Below are positions 29,560-40,281 of a stretch of DNA of 64,000 nt, one piece after another. The stretch is from Bretschneidera sinensis (Eukaryota; Streptophyta; Magnoliopsida; Brassicales; Akaniaceae). Under the pieces are notes generated by a model. The model was given only the letters and a program-made list of their open reading frames with translations. It ran no database searches and was not told the origin of the DNA. Positions within the stretch are counted from its first letter, which is position 1. Each line of letters opens with the position of its first letter. The position numbers and the translations under genes are program-made. The DNA lies in assembly GCA_023935145.1 (NCBI GenBank), contig CM043699.1, positions 124,695,036 through 124,759,035 of the forward strand, written 5' to 3'.

Positions 29560-30330
29560 CAAAGTCTTATTTGAGGCAAGTCTCTCTATTCTTTCAAGAG
29601 GATTTTCTTGGGATGGTTGGTTTCACTGGTTTCGTTTGGGTTTTGAGAGTATGTACGGTAAGATGGTGAAGGAGTTGGTGGAAAGATGGAACGGAGGAAG
29701 AAAGGGAGGGGATTGAAATCCAAGATGAGGGTGAGAGAGGTCCAAGGTATGGAGGGAAGATTGCACTTGTAGGGAAGCTACTTACTGGTCATATGTTTAA
29801 TGCCAATGCCTTGATTGGTACAATGAAGTTGCTGTTGAAAACATCGAATTCTCTGCATAGGAAAGTCATTGGAGAAAACCTATTTTAGTTTGATTATGAG
29901 AATGAGAATGACAAGAATCATGTGCTGGAAGGCTCTCCATGGGCGTTTGATGATAGTTTGGTGAATTTGCAAGATTTTGATGGTCGTATTCAACCCATGG
30001 AACTCCAGTTCATTGAGGTTCTATTTTGGGTATGGGCATATAACGTTCCTTTAGAAAGCATGAATCACAAAATGGTTGAATTGATTGGCAATAAGTTAGG
30101 GATGGTTGTTGCGACAGATTTAGAGGTAGAAGAGTCTGGATGGGGACAATATCTTAGGCTTAAGGTTAAGCTTGATGTGAAAAAACAGTTTTGAAGAGGT
30201 ATTAGGTTTACTTTTAAGGAAGAGGGAATTAAGGTAAGGTGGATAAATATGAAGTATGAAAGGCTACCTTTGTTCTTCTTTATTTGTGGAAGGCTTGGTT
30301 GCGAGCATATAAGGATTGCCTGTAAACACC
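29560..30330 (+). pseudogene. LINE (L1-type) ORF1 fragment with DUF4283-like domain
   Basis: Plus-strand frame, broken by stops near 29889 and 30192 and by frameshifts. It reads like the plant L1 ORF1 protein: PWAFDDSLVNLQDFDG, a central IEVLFWVWAYNVPLESMN, GNKLGMVV, WGQYLRLKVKLDV. It then has a decayed zinc knuckle (KYERLPLFFFICGRLGCEH) in which one Cys is replaced. In the family this protein binds LINE RNA. No endonuclease or RT follows, so the element is 3'-truncated or rearranged. Confidence 0.7.
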
Positions 30331-32129
30331 TCATTTTGTACCCAATGAATTAATAAGTATCCTTCTTCTTGGATCTCCATTTAAACAAAAAATATTAAGA
30401 TGATCGATAATTCGAAAGCGATTTGTGACAAAGAATTATGATAATTATGGCTATGAGCGCATGCTTAACTTAATGAAAATAAGATATGGGCAAAACATAA
30501 AAAGAACATTAGGTTTAAAGCATGCTGGAAGAATGAAGAACACGAAAAGAGCAAACTGGGCAGCTCCGCTACTCTACAGTGGTGCAGGACCCCTACGCCA
30601 ATCTAGATTTGCATGGAAGACCTAGTATGCCACTAGAGTGGTGTAGGTTAGCACAGTCTTCAAATCAAAATTCTAAGTTGATAGAAGGGTTAAACACAGT
30701 CTGGGGAAGCTATAACTAAAGTATTTTTGCGAACAAAGCAGTAAGAAAGTCTACGCTACTCTAGAATAGCGCAATGAACATAAAAGCTCCAAATTGTAGA
30801 TTAATTTTTTTACTAGTCTTAACTTATCCATTAAGCACTACAAATCAAATATAGGTCATCTGATGAGCTTTGGAACATTTTGGTTTCATCCAAATACTTA
30901 GAAACCTAGTCTAGACCAACTCTACTACTTGACACTAAAAATAGAACCTTTGGATTTAGCATTAAACACAAAAGGGGGGGGGGGGGGGGGGGGGGCGAGG
31001 GGCGCAAACCTAAAACTCATAATTTTCAGTCATTTTCTCTTTACAAAATTGTTCTTGAGTGATATTCAAATTATTCTATAAAATAAGAGCTTTTAAGAAA
31101 TTGAGTGAATTATAAACACAACAGTGGGTTTATAATATGGGCTTTATTAATTTAAATAGAAGAGAAAAAGTTGAGTGAGAGATCTTGAGTCATGTGTCAA
31201 TCTACCAAATTTTTTTGAACCATCTCTACAATCAAAAGGGGCTTTAAAATTTAAAATTTACATGTTTCTCTCTCTTGAAATGGAATTAACATGGTGAATA
31301 TATAATTTGATTGCTTTCTGTAATATCTTGAATAATAAATGATTCCATTATATTATGAATATTTTTCGTAAAATCACCCATGTGATAAACTGCTTGAATA
31401 TGTTTGATTTTGACTAACCATTGCATATATTCAAAGTTGTATGTTTTTTAAACTCGTTGCAGGTCTGCACCATTGTAGAGTTGTTCATAGTCATATGTGC
31501 TACTCTAGAGTGGCGCAAGCTAGGGTTTTCAAGAGGTACATATTTTATTTGTTTGTTTGTTATAATTTTCTACCGATACTGTACTATTTCTATGTGCAAA
31601 TGAGAAGCCAAATTTTTGTTTTTGTGGCGTATGCCGTCTGCTCTACTCTAGAGTAACGTACAACCTAGTGCCCTACTCTAGAGTGGTGCATTCCATGATT
31701 GATCTCTGATTGCTCCCAACTTTCTATCTTAGTTACTTATATAAGTTTGCATTGTTTCTAGCATGATTGATTTGCCTGATAAATTGTTTAAGCATGATAA
31801 ACACCAATATTTATGATTATGTCTATAATTGAGCAAGTTGTGATTTGATTCCTTATTGCAATCTTCTGTGAAGATTTATTTACTGTAATTAGCATGTTTT
31901 GCATCCGAAAATTCATTTGCTTATCTGTGTTTATATATGATTGATTGATAATATGATACTTTTACTTCATCATAATTGTTTTAATGCTTCGTTGTTTTAT
32001 TTTATTCCTCTTAATTTGCTTTAATTTTTGTTTTATATCTTGCTTTCCATTCATCATTATATTTGTGTACTTCTATAATGTTACTTGTGTCGTTGATCTA
32101 TTGATATTAATGTCCATTTTTGTTGGCAG
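30331..32129. other. Unassigned AT-rich region with a CTCTAGAG motif set
   Basis: No convincing gene. Two clusters of a short motif, CTACTCTAGAGTGGCGCA and variants, lie at 30570-30775 and 31497-31690. Between them are a 22-G run and AT-rich sequence. It could be the remains of a further LTR or non-autonomous element; I cannot identify it. Confidence 0.35.
30974..30995 (+). repeat. Homopolymer run of 22 G
   Basis: An uninterrupted run of G, flanked by AAACACAAAA and CGAGGGGCG. Length may be unreliable in the assembly. Confidence 0.9.
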
Positions 32130-32450
32130 TATTCACTCTAAAGCAGAATTTAGATTGATCGGAAAAAAATTTGAGAAATATGGCAAGGTTATAGATTGGA
32201 TTGTATTGGAAAAACAAAGAAAGAATTCAAATGTTCAGTTTGGCTTTATCAAAATCAAGGAATTGAGAGCAGCTTAATGAATCGGCTTTAGAGATTTTAG
32301 ATCCTTTGCATATGTAGTAAAAGGTTTGAAAAGAGTGGAAAAACATATTACAAATGCTAAACTAGATGCCCTAGCAGAGGAAAGACTGAAGACTGATCTT
32401 AGTTATGAAGTTGACAGGTTGATCTTGAATGGTTTAATAACAGTCTAGTG
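32130..32450 (+). pseudogene. RRM-like gene fragment
   Basis: One frame gives FEKYGKVIDWIVLEKQRK and NVQFGFIKIKELRAA, resembling the second half of an RNA-recognition motif (RNP1-like QFGFIKI). Two adjacent stops (TAA TGA, 32275-32280) interrupt it. The same frame then continues FRSFAYVVKGLKRVEKHI and LDALAEERLKTDLSYEVDRL to a TAG at about 32446. A TTGTTGGCAG acceptor-like site precedes it at about 32130. I do not recognise the parent gene; it could be a captured host exon or part of a LINE protein. Confidence 0.4.
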
Positions 32451-32595
32451 GCTAGAGTGGACTATAGGGGTATTTTAGATAGTGGCCATATTTCGGTTTG
32501 GATTTAATCCAACTTCTTAAATATTGTTTAGGCAAAAATTGAATAAAAGAGATTTAAAAAGCTAGATTAAATCCATACCCAAACATCAACAGTAT

Positions 32596-33120
32596 CATTA
32601 CAAGAAAATTTGTTTTCAGCGACGACCGCTATGTCGTTGCAGTATCAGTTATTTGCAGTTGATGAAAACATATACAATTACGACCTACCAGTCACTGATC
32701 CATAGCTCTTAGATAACCCACATCGTTTGTGTCTATAAACCCATTGCTTTTGTTTTTAATTTAAAAAAAAAAAAAAAACTAGCCTTTCGTGACCGCAACA
32801 GATATTGTCGTTGCTGCGTGACTATGGTGTCGTCCTTTATATTATTGAAAAGAATTCTAAAGATAGGGAAAAACAAAAAATGTGGTGACATCAGCAATGA
32901 TTTTTAAAAACATCTGCGAGGGCAGTGTTGCCTCTAATGTTATTAAAACCCCTAATACAGACCTACTTGTCTATTTTCTCTCTCTTTGCCTCTCTCCGCC
33001 ACAACCAGCTGTCACCACTCCTTTCTTTCTCTCTCACTCCTCCATTTACCTTTCATTCTCACTCATTTTCTCTCCCATCTTTCTCTTTCTCTCTTTCTCT
33101 CTTTCCAACATCTCTGTCCT
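32596..33120 (+). mobile_element. CACTA-like transposon terminal fragment
   Basis: Starts CATTACAAGAAAATTT, one base off the CACTACAAGAAAA terminus typical of plant CACTA (EnSpm) elements. Subterminal GCGACGAC / GTCGTTGC copies in both orientations follow (32619-32835). The right part is CT-rich (33000-33110). No transposase is visible, and the other end is not found because a chromovirus LTR follows at 33121. Confidence 0.45.
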
Positions 33121-33579
33121 TGATAGGAACTTAGCTCAATTACTTAGGATCCTATAACACTAGAAACAGAACTGATAGTAGTAGCAGGAACACAAATGCC
33201 AGAGGATTAAAGGAAAACTGAAGAAAGCAACTCAAGGAGAGAAACAGTCCTTAAAAGAGTAAAAAAGGCTCCTAAATGGACTAGTGATTACGCTTCTAAG
33301 GCTGCTAAGAAAGGCAACCAAGAAGTAGTTTATTCTATTACAGGGTTGTTAGGAAATAGTTACTATAGTTAGTTGATGTTCTTGAGTATAACTGTAAACG
33401 GATGGTAGACTAAGCCCTTGAACTATAAAAAGGCAATGCAATCCATAGTTGAGGAATTAATGAATAAAACTAGTTCTTGTTCTATCTTCAATTTTCTTCT
33501 TCCTCTCTATTCTCCACCATTAGTTGTCCGTAGCTTACAATTAGTGGAAACCAGATCCTGTAAACCAGTGCTTTATCAT
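33121..33579 (+). repeat. Probable 5' LTR of the chromovirus
   Basis: TGATAGGAAC to TTTATCA, about 459 bp, with a TATA-like ACTATAAAAAGG near 33423. The primer-site candidate TGGTGCTTTCATTGA follows at 33581 and the gag ATG at 33635. The start is inferred from TG and length alone, since no second LTR is visible. Confidence 0.5.
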
Positions 33580-33634
33580 TGGTGCTTTCATTGATCTCCC
33601 ATACCATTTTACTACCGTAATCCCTTTCTCTAAA

Positions 33635-33879
33635 ATGGCTGAAGGTACTAGATTTCAGAAGTTGGATGAGCAACTTAAAACTCACAATGATCAACTAAAA
33701 ACCTTGCAACAATTACAGAAAGAACAATATCAAGAAACTATGGATGGAATTCAGGAAAGATTTCAAAGCTTTCTTTGCTACATTTGATTCTAGATTTGAG
33801 GCCTTACAACAGTAAATTCATCAGAAATCTACAGTTCTTGCATTCTTTCAGACAAGTGTAAGGGAGACTTCATAACCAT
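33635..33879 (+). pseudogene. chromovirus gag, N-terminal part
   Basis: ATG at 33635: MAEGTRFQKLDEQLKTHN, a charged, probably coiled-coil start. The frame breaks after about 50 codons (stops near 33785-33815), then B3 begins at 33880. In related chromoviruses about 50-60 more residues precede the DPYGWIFK block; these are missing, so sequence was lost at the right-hand junction of B3. Confidence 0.6.
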
Positions 33880-35204
33880 TGATGAGAGAAAAATATTGCA
33901 TATGTTGGCCACTTAATTTACATTTGTTAGCTTAGGAATTTGTTACTTTGAGTTGTTTTCGTTGTTTTTCAGGTTTACAAGCACTGGGAAAGGAGTTTCA
34001 CTAAAATTGCCAAAATCGCCTTACAAATCAGTCATTTTTGTGGATTTTACTGTATTGATTCCGGAAGAACCAGGAGATGAGCCATATATGCTTGGAAAGA
34101 TCCGGAAGTCTATTTTCTGAGAGATTTTACGGCTTGCAAAAATGATTTTTCTAGAGAAAGTTATGGCCATTTTAGTAAACAAGGGTCAAGCTGAAGATGT
34201 CTAGTGCGCTCAATCGCACCAGACTTGCGATCGATCGCAAATGCGCACTCACACATTCCACATCAGTTAAAAATGCTCTGTAGTGCGCCAATGTGTGCTC
34301 GAGTGCACTAGAGTGCGATCGATCGCACTCGGGCAGTATCCCACATCAATTTTGAAACCCATTGTGCTCCGGGACTCCCCCTATATAAACACCATCTGAC
34401 CTCATCATTCAGTGTACAATTCCTAAGCCACTTTGATGTTTACCGGTGGACTTCCGCCAGCATTTTGGTGGATCTCGAAGGCATTGCTACCACGAGGGGA
34501 AGCGCCGCCCGTCAGCGAGTGGAATTTCTCCCATGTAAAGTTTTTTATTTATTTCTTTATATTCAATTGTTTTAGTTTAAATGTTTAGCACTTTTTATTA
34601 TAGTTTTATATTTATGAGTGGCTAGACTCTTCAGCTAAGGTTGAAGATGAAGCGCCGCCGTTGTTTGGCGTAGTAGTTCAGATTTGCTTGTACAAATTTG
34701 ACAATTTTTAGTATAAATGTTCTGTCAATTATTTGAGTTAATCTTATAATTGATTGAGTTTAAATTGTCTGTTAGATTTTCTTTGTGTTTCATCTGATGG
34801 ACACATTGAATGCTTTTCGATTAAATTGGATTCCCTTTGTGATTTGTTAAGAGCGGATACATCGGGTGCTTTTGGTTTAGTTGGGATATTCTTTGTTTTT
34901 TGTCTTATAGTTGGATTCATTGAATGTTTTGATAGGCTATATTTTTAGAACATGTATGCTTAACTTCGGTGGGGTGGATTCGGAAACCTTAGTGCTTTTA
35001 ATTATTAGTTATTAAATCAATTTAATTTAGTTTTAATTTATTTTGCAAATATCATTTAAAATTCGGAACTAGGTTAAAATAGAGTTAGTTTAGATTGAAA
35101 ATATAATTTCACAACGCAATTCCCTATGGATTCGACCTCGCACTTGCACAACACTATACTGCAAACGACTCGTGCGCTTGCGAGTAAATTTAAAACTCAC
35201 AACA
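33880..35204 (+). repeat. 5' LTR of B3 (family B)
   Basis: 1325 bp, TGATGAGAGAAA to CTCACAACA. U3 palindrome array 34203-34330, TATATAAA at 34382-34389, then three degenerate direct repeats of GGATACATTGAATGCTTTT in the R/U5 part. Confidence 0.92.
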
Positions 35205-35210
35205 AGTTTT

Positions 35211-35228
35211 TGGCGCCATTGCCGGGGA
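35211..35228 (+). promoter_or_regulatory. Primer binding site (B3)
   Basis: TGGCGCCATTGCCGGGGA, one base off the tRNA-Asp-type site. Confidence 0.87.
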
Positions 35229-35316
35229 ACTGTTTGGTTTGTGAAAATTTTTGGTCTAAAATGATTTTATTTTTCTACTAGTTATCTTTTTTGTTAAAAA
35301 AAAAAAAATCATATAG

Positions 35317-36618
35317 ATGAATCCAGCGCCGGTTTCACAGTCTTTAGAGGACGCCTTCAAGGATTTCATTAAAATGACCGGCCCGTCCCTCAATACTGCC
35401 AACACTTTTAATGTTGAAAGCTGTTCCATCTGTGCTAGTCCTATGCATCTAGCACAGAATTGCCCATCAATGCCGGCTTGTGCCGAGTATCCTATGGAAC
35501 AAATGAATGCTTTCAATGACTGTTGTTGGCAATCAAATGGATCTTGCTCCGAAACGTACAATCCAGGGTGATGGGACCACTCTAATTTTTCATGGGAGCA
35601 GAACCAACCAATGAATCAGGGATGAGCCCCTTACCATGCTCACAATCAATACACTCCCGAATTTCCTCCACCAATTCCAAGTTACAGTCACTCAGCTTAT
35701 CCAGCACCATCACCCGCTTACCAAGCTCCCATTCAAGTGCCAGTGTCGGTTTCATAGTCATTGGAGAACGCTCTCAATGATTTCATGAAAACGACTAACC
35801 AATCTATGAGTGAAGTGATGAGTGCAACAATAGAAAACACCCAAGTGATTGCCACACTAGAGAGTCAAATTGATCAGATCGCAAGTTAGGTGGGTGAAGG
35901 AGAGGAAAGAGAGTTCCCCTGTCAACCTGAGCCTAACCCAAAGGAACAGTTTGCGGTAGGAAATTCTTCAACTCCCATGCATTGGTAGGAACAAGTGCAA
36001 TCAACTGTCCCATACTTTTCTGGGAGACAAGTGGACAATCAAGTAGAAGAAAACCCTGCTATGCACCAAGGGCAAGAGAGTGGCAACAATGAGAAGAGAG
36101 ATGCTGAGCCATCTACAGCCACTCGTATTATTAAGGATCTCTCTAGGTCGTTTTTACCTAAAGCGCCTTACCCTGAGAGACTACAAGTGCCCAAGAAAGA
36201 AGGGAAGTCTGAGGACATTATTGAGGCATGCTTTGCTCAGTTTGAAGAGGATTTGGATTTAGATAAGTTGCTTGAGCAAGCAAATACTATCGTGGAGTCT
36301 ACTCCTCGGGAGAGTAGTAGGACAGAGGAGACTATGGATGAATCCCGTATTGAGGATCCCTTGGAGGCATGCTTTGCTAACTTTGGAGAGGACTTGGGCT
36401 TAGATAAGTTACTCGATGAAGTAAATGTCATTTTGGAGTCTGATCCTCGAGAAATCAGTGAGACGGAGGAAACCACAACACCTGAACCTCACAAGAAGGA
36501 ACTTAAGCCTTTACTGGATAATCTTGAGTATAACTTCCCAGGTCCAGCAAATTCTTTGCCTATAATTATAGCTTTAGATTTGGGTGATGCTCCAGAGGAG
36601 AAATTAGTTGACGCATAA
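35317..36618 (+). pseudogene. gag-like region and acidic spacer (B3)
   Basis: ATG 35317 (MNPAPVSQSLEDAFKDF). Intact knuckle CSICASPMHLAQNC (C-x2-C-x4-H-x4-C), a Pro/Tyr-rich stretch, and a second SLENALNDF motif. Stops lie near 35569, 35623, 35755, 35887 and 35986. From 35995 the frame is open for 207 codons and holds two acidic units (EACFAQFEEDLDLDKLLEQ and EACFANFGEDLGLDKLL), each followed by an ES-P-R-E-SS-TEET segment. A frameshift at about 36610 separates it from the RT fragment. The Gag core and protease of family A are absent. Confidence 0.75.
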
Positions 36619-37021
36619 GGAAGCTATAGGCTGGACTATTGAGGATGTCAAGGGGATCAGCCCCTCGTTGGTAATACACACGATACAGTTGGAGGAGAAT
36701 GCCAAGCCATTGAAGGAGCCACAAAGAAGGCTCAACCCTGCTATGCAAGAGGTTGTGAGGGCAAAAGATATTAAGCTGTTAGAGGCAGGGATCATTTATC
36801 CCATCTCTGATAGCAAGTGAGTGAGCCAGATTCCAGTCGTGCCCAAACGTGCTGAATTTACGGTAGTAAATAAAGACAACGAGTTGGTTCCAACTCGAGC
36901 GCAGTCAAGATGGAGAAAGTGTCTAGACTACCGTAAATTGAATGCTGCCACTAGGCCTGATCATTTTCCATTCCTATTTATTGATCAGATGGTGGAGTGT
37001 TTAGTTGGGCATGTTTACTAA
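36608..37021 (+). pseudogene. N-terminal reverse transcriptase fragment (B3)
   Basis: IGWTIEDVKGISPS, then RT start. At 36818-36820 TGA replaces the Trp codon of the WVSPI motif. Then VVPKRAEFTVV, CLDYRKLNAATRPDHFPF and the end VECLVGHVY-stop at 37021. Stops at the same place as B1 and B4, before the catalytic aspartates. Confidence 0.8.
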
Positions 37022-38253
37022 TGTTGGGTCTGGCTGAAGACGTTAAACTTAGCGCTCATGGGAGGCACCCCACAGCTTATCTTTTCTTTTGTTTATTTAT
37101 TATTTCGCATTTTTATGATTAATGTTTGTTTTCAGTATTTTTTTTGTTGTTTTCCAGTTTTTATTTTTCAGGGACAAAGCGTACTTCAGTTCAAGTTTGG
37201 GGGTATGCTATGAGCCATACCGGTCCAGATAGTTCTCCATATCTCAGGTCAGCTCTTTCCATATTAGTCACACATTGGGGTCAATGTGTAATTTAAGTTT
37301 GGGGGTATGGGAGACACATCACACACTTTGTCCTAATTTGTTGTCTTTTCGTAATAGAGATAAACGCATGCTCATGTTATCGTGAAATTTTAGTTGATCT
37401 AAACATTTTCTGTGATGTGATGTCATTGGTGAGCTTAACATTTTGAACACATGATCTGGTGATAAATTTTAAAATTTAGTTACTTACCTTAGGCATTTGA
37501 GAATTCACATGTTTGACATAATCTAACATGAGCACATTAGCACAAATTATGTGAGGTATGACATGTGATTTTAATGTGTATTTTTCCTTATCTTAACTGA
37601 AACTGGATAACTTGTTGGATGAACTCTTGGGCATAGGAAAATATAAAAAAAAAATTATTATCAATAAACTTTTCGCTGAGTAACTGGACCTCTTGCCTCA
37701 GTAAGCAGTGAGTGTTCACGTCAAAAGGTGGAATTTTGCTTGGTAATATTAAGGTCGGTTTAATTTCATAGCCTTTTTTACTCGAGTTAGTAAGTCCTTA
37801 GGGGTGTCTTTACACCTAATGCCCTAAAACCACCTGGTTTGGGAGTCATTGACTCAACACTCGCTACATGGGTCAATTAGAAAGCTTAAGGGAACTAAAC
37901 ATAGCCATGCCTTATTAAAAATAAAAAAAATAAAAAAATACTATGCCTTTTCGTTCATTTTGATGGGAAATTTGGTGAATCTTGAGACATGGAGACCTTA
38001 CACATTGGAGTTATTTGGAAGCTTCATTTTTATATGCTAATTCACTTTACACAGTGTCAGACTTGTGATGCCTTAACCTGCCTTTTGTAAGTAATCAGAT
38101 TTTAACATTTCTATTCATTGCGAAGATGGGTTGATCTTTTTAACCTTGCTCATGAATGAATATCATGGTGATGTGTGTTCCTTAAATTTTTGGATACCAT
38201 GAATATTGAACTTATCTTTATAATCCTTGTTGTTCATTTAGTTTTTTATTTTG
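37022..38253 (+). other. 3' non-coding region of B3
   Basis: No gene. GCGCTCATGGGAGGCACCCC (37052), polypurine-like tracts (37191 and 37287), a single copy of the CTCTTGCCTCAGTAAGCA block (37690), and the CCACCTGGTTTGGGAGTCAT stretch (37830). Same order as family A. Confidence 0.6.
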
Positions 38254-38293
38254 TTTTGCTAAAGGACTAGCAAAATGTAAGTTTGGGGGTATT
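38254..38293 (+). promoter_or_regulatory. Polypurine tract and upstream hairpin (B3)
   Basis: Stem TTTTGCTA (38254-38261) and TAGCAAAA (38268-38275) around AAGGAC. Then AAGTTTGGGGGTATT against the LTR at 38294. Compared with family A, an A-T pair of the stem is replaced by T-A. Confidence 0.8.
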
Positions 38294-39480
38294 TGATGAG
38301 AGAAAAATATTGCATATTTTGGGCACTTAATTTACATTTGTTAGCTTAGGAATTTGTTACTTTGAGTTGTTTTCGTTGTTTTTCAGGTTTACAAGCACTA
38401 GGAAAGGAGTTTCACTAAAATTGCCAAAATCGCCTTACAGATCAGTCATTTTTGTGGATTTTACTGTATTGATTCCAGAAGAACCAGGAGATGAGCCATA
38501 TATGCTTGGAAAGATCCGGAAGTCTATTTTCTGAGGGATTTTATGACTTGCAAAAATGATTTTTCTAGAGAAAGTTATGGCCATTTTAGTAAACAAGGGT
38601 CAAGCTGAAGATGTCTAGTGCGCTCAATCGCACCAGACTTGCGATCGATCGCAAATGCGCACTCGCACATCCCACATCGGTTAAAAATGCTCTGTAGTGC
38701 GCCAATGTGCGCTCGAGCGCACCAGAGTGCGATCGATCGCACTCGGGCAGTATCCCACATCAATTTTGAAACCTATTGTGCTCCGGGACTCCCCCTATAT
38801 AAACACCATCTGACCTCATCATTCAGTGTACAATTCCTAAGCCACTTTGGTGTTTACCGGTGGACTTCCGCCAGCATTTTGGTGGATCCCGAAGGCATTG
38901 CTACCACGAGGGAAAGCGCCGCCCGTCAGCGAGTGGAATTTCTCCCATGTAAAGTTTTTTATTTATTTCTTTATATTCAGTTGTTTTAGTTTAAATGTTT
39001 AGCACTTTTTATTATAGTTTTATATTTATGAGTGGCTAGACTCTTCAGCTAAGGTTGAAGATAAAGCCCCGCCGTTGTTTAGCGTAGTAGTTCAGATTTG
39101 CTTGTACAAATCTAAGAATTTTTAGTATAAATGTTCTGTCAAATATTTGAGTTAATCTTATAATTAATTGAGTTTAAATTGTCGATTGGATTTTCTTTGT
39201 GTTTCATCTGATGGATACATTGAATGCTTTTCGATTAAATTGGATTCCCTTTGTGATTTGTTAAGAGCGGATACATCGGGTGCTTTTGGTTTAGTTGGGA
39301 TATTCTTTGTTTTTTGTCTTATAGTTGGATCCATTGAATGTTTTGATAGGCTATATTTTTAGAACATGTATGCTTAACTTCGGTGGGGTGGATTCAGAAA
39401 CCTTAGTGCTTTTAATTATTAGTTATTAAATCAATTTAATTTAGTTTTAATTTATTTTGCAAATATCATTTAAAACTCGG
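38294..39480 (+). repeat. 3' LTR of B3, truncated
   Basis: Matches the 5' LTR to AAAACTCGGA and then switches into chromovirus gag at TCCCTATGGATGG. The last about 125 bp of the LTR are missing. TATATAAA at 38796-38803. Confidence 0.9.
38616..38745 (+). promoter_or_regulatory. U3 palindrome array (B3 3' LTR)
   Basis: Three perfect palindromes: TTGCGATCGATCGCAA (38639-38654), GTGCGCTCGAGCGCAC (38707-38722) and GAGTGCGATCGATCGCACTC (38725-38744), plus a degenerate copy near 38618. The array ends about 50 bp upstream of the TATA box. Confidence 0.6.
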
Positions 39481-40281
39481 ATCCCTATGGATGGATATTC
39501 AAGGATGAACAATTCTTTGATTATCATCAAACCTTATATTATCAAAGACTTGTTATAGCCACTTTTCATATGGAGGGTCCTGCATTTTCTTTGTACCAAT
39601 GGATGCACAACAATGGTTTAATCACAACTGGAAACAATTCCTAGAAGAACTGCAATTAAGGTTTGTTCCTTCTACCTTTAATGATTATCCTAGAGCCTTG
39701 TCCAAATTATCCCAAGAGTCGACTATGGCTAACTATCAATCAAAGTTTGAGATGTTTTCAACTAAAGTTTATGGTCTGCAAGAATCATTCTTGATTAGTT
39801 TTTACATATCATGTCCTAAACCTGAACTAAAAAGAGAGTTGTTAGTAGCCTAACCCTCTTCCTTAATCCAAGCAATGGATTTAGCTCATTTACAAGAGGA
39901 TAAGTACAAGGATCTAAGACAGTCTTTCAGGAGCCAGTGGCTCTAGGACTATTAAAGACCCCTACCCTGGAAAATGATAAGCCAGTGCAACCTCCAGTTA
40001 CCACCATCAAAAGAGTAAGCCATTTTAAGATGCAAGCTAGAAGGGAAAAATGGTTGTGTTATAATTGTGATGAAAGTTACTCCATAAATCATAAGTGTAA
40101 GAGACAATTCTTCTTGATGGTTGGAGAAGCAGAAGATGAAGATATGTCAGCAGTGCCTTACCCAGAAAATCAAGAAGATTATAAGGATACAGACTTACCA
40201 GAAGTGAGTATCAATGCTCTAGCAGGCCAGATGAGTCCAAGGACCATTAGACTTACTGGTAGTTATGGTGAACACCAGCTG
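39481..40281 (+). pseudogene. chromovirus gag, central and C-terminal part
   Basis: Resumes at DPYGWIFKDEQFFDYHQT, then HMEGPAFSLYQWM. Frameshifts near 39625 and 39900 move it between frames: LSQESTMANYQSKFEMFS at 39688 and a C-terminal part from 39937. The knuckle reads CYNCDESYSINHKCKRQF (about 40057), the unusual long-spaced type seen in chromoviruses. An acidic stretch (EAEDEDMSAV) follows. Confidence 0.72.

Larger units (their letters stand above)
33880..39480 (+). mobile_element. Athila-related non-autonomous element B3
   Basis: Best-preserved family-B copy: 5' LTR (33880-35204), primer site, gag-like remnant, acidic spacer, N-terminal RT fragment, 3' non-coding region, polypurine tract, and a 3' LTR that stops about 125 bp early at 39480. 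The LTRs differ by roughly 2% by eye. No target duplication can be found because the right end is deleted into the chromovirus. Confidence 0.9.

Noticed and set aside
32882..33157. Leu/Ser-rich open frame as a membrane protein
   Set aside because: It is the translation of a CT-rich low-complexity tract (CTCTCTTTCTC runs) and runs into the chromovirus LTR.
34754..34948. Short open frames SSDGHIECFSIKLD (also 15838-16080, 39168-39362, 63547-63729)
   Set aside because: Translations of the direct repeats in the R/U5 part of family-B LTRs, not genes.
36237..36476. Minus-strand Ser-rich open frame
   Set aside because: Antisense of the acidic repeat units of B3.
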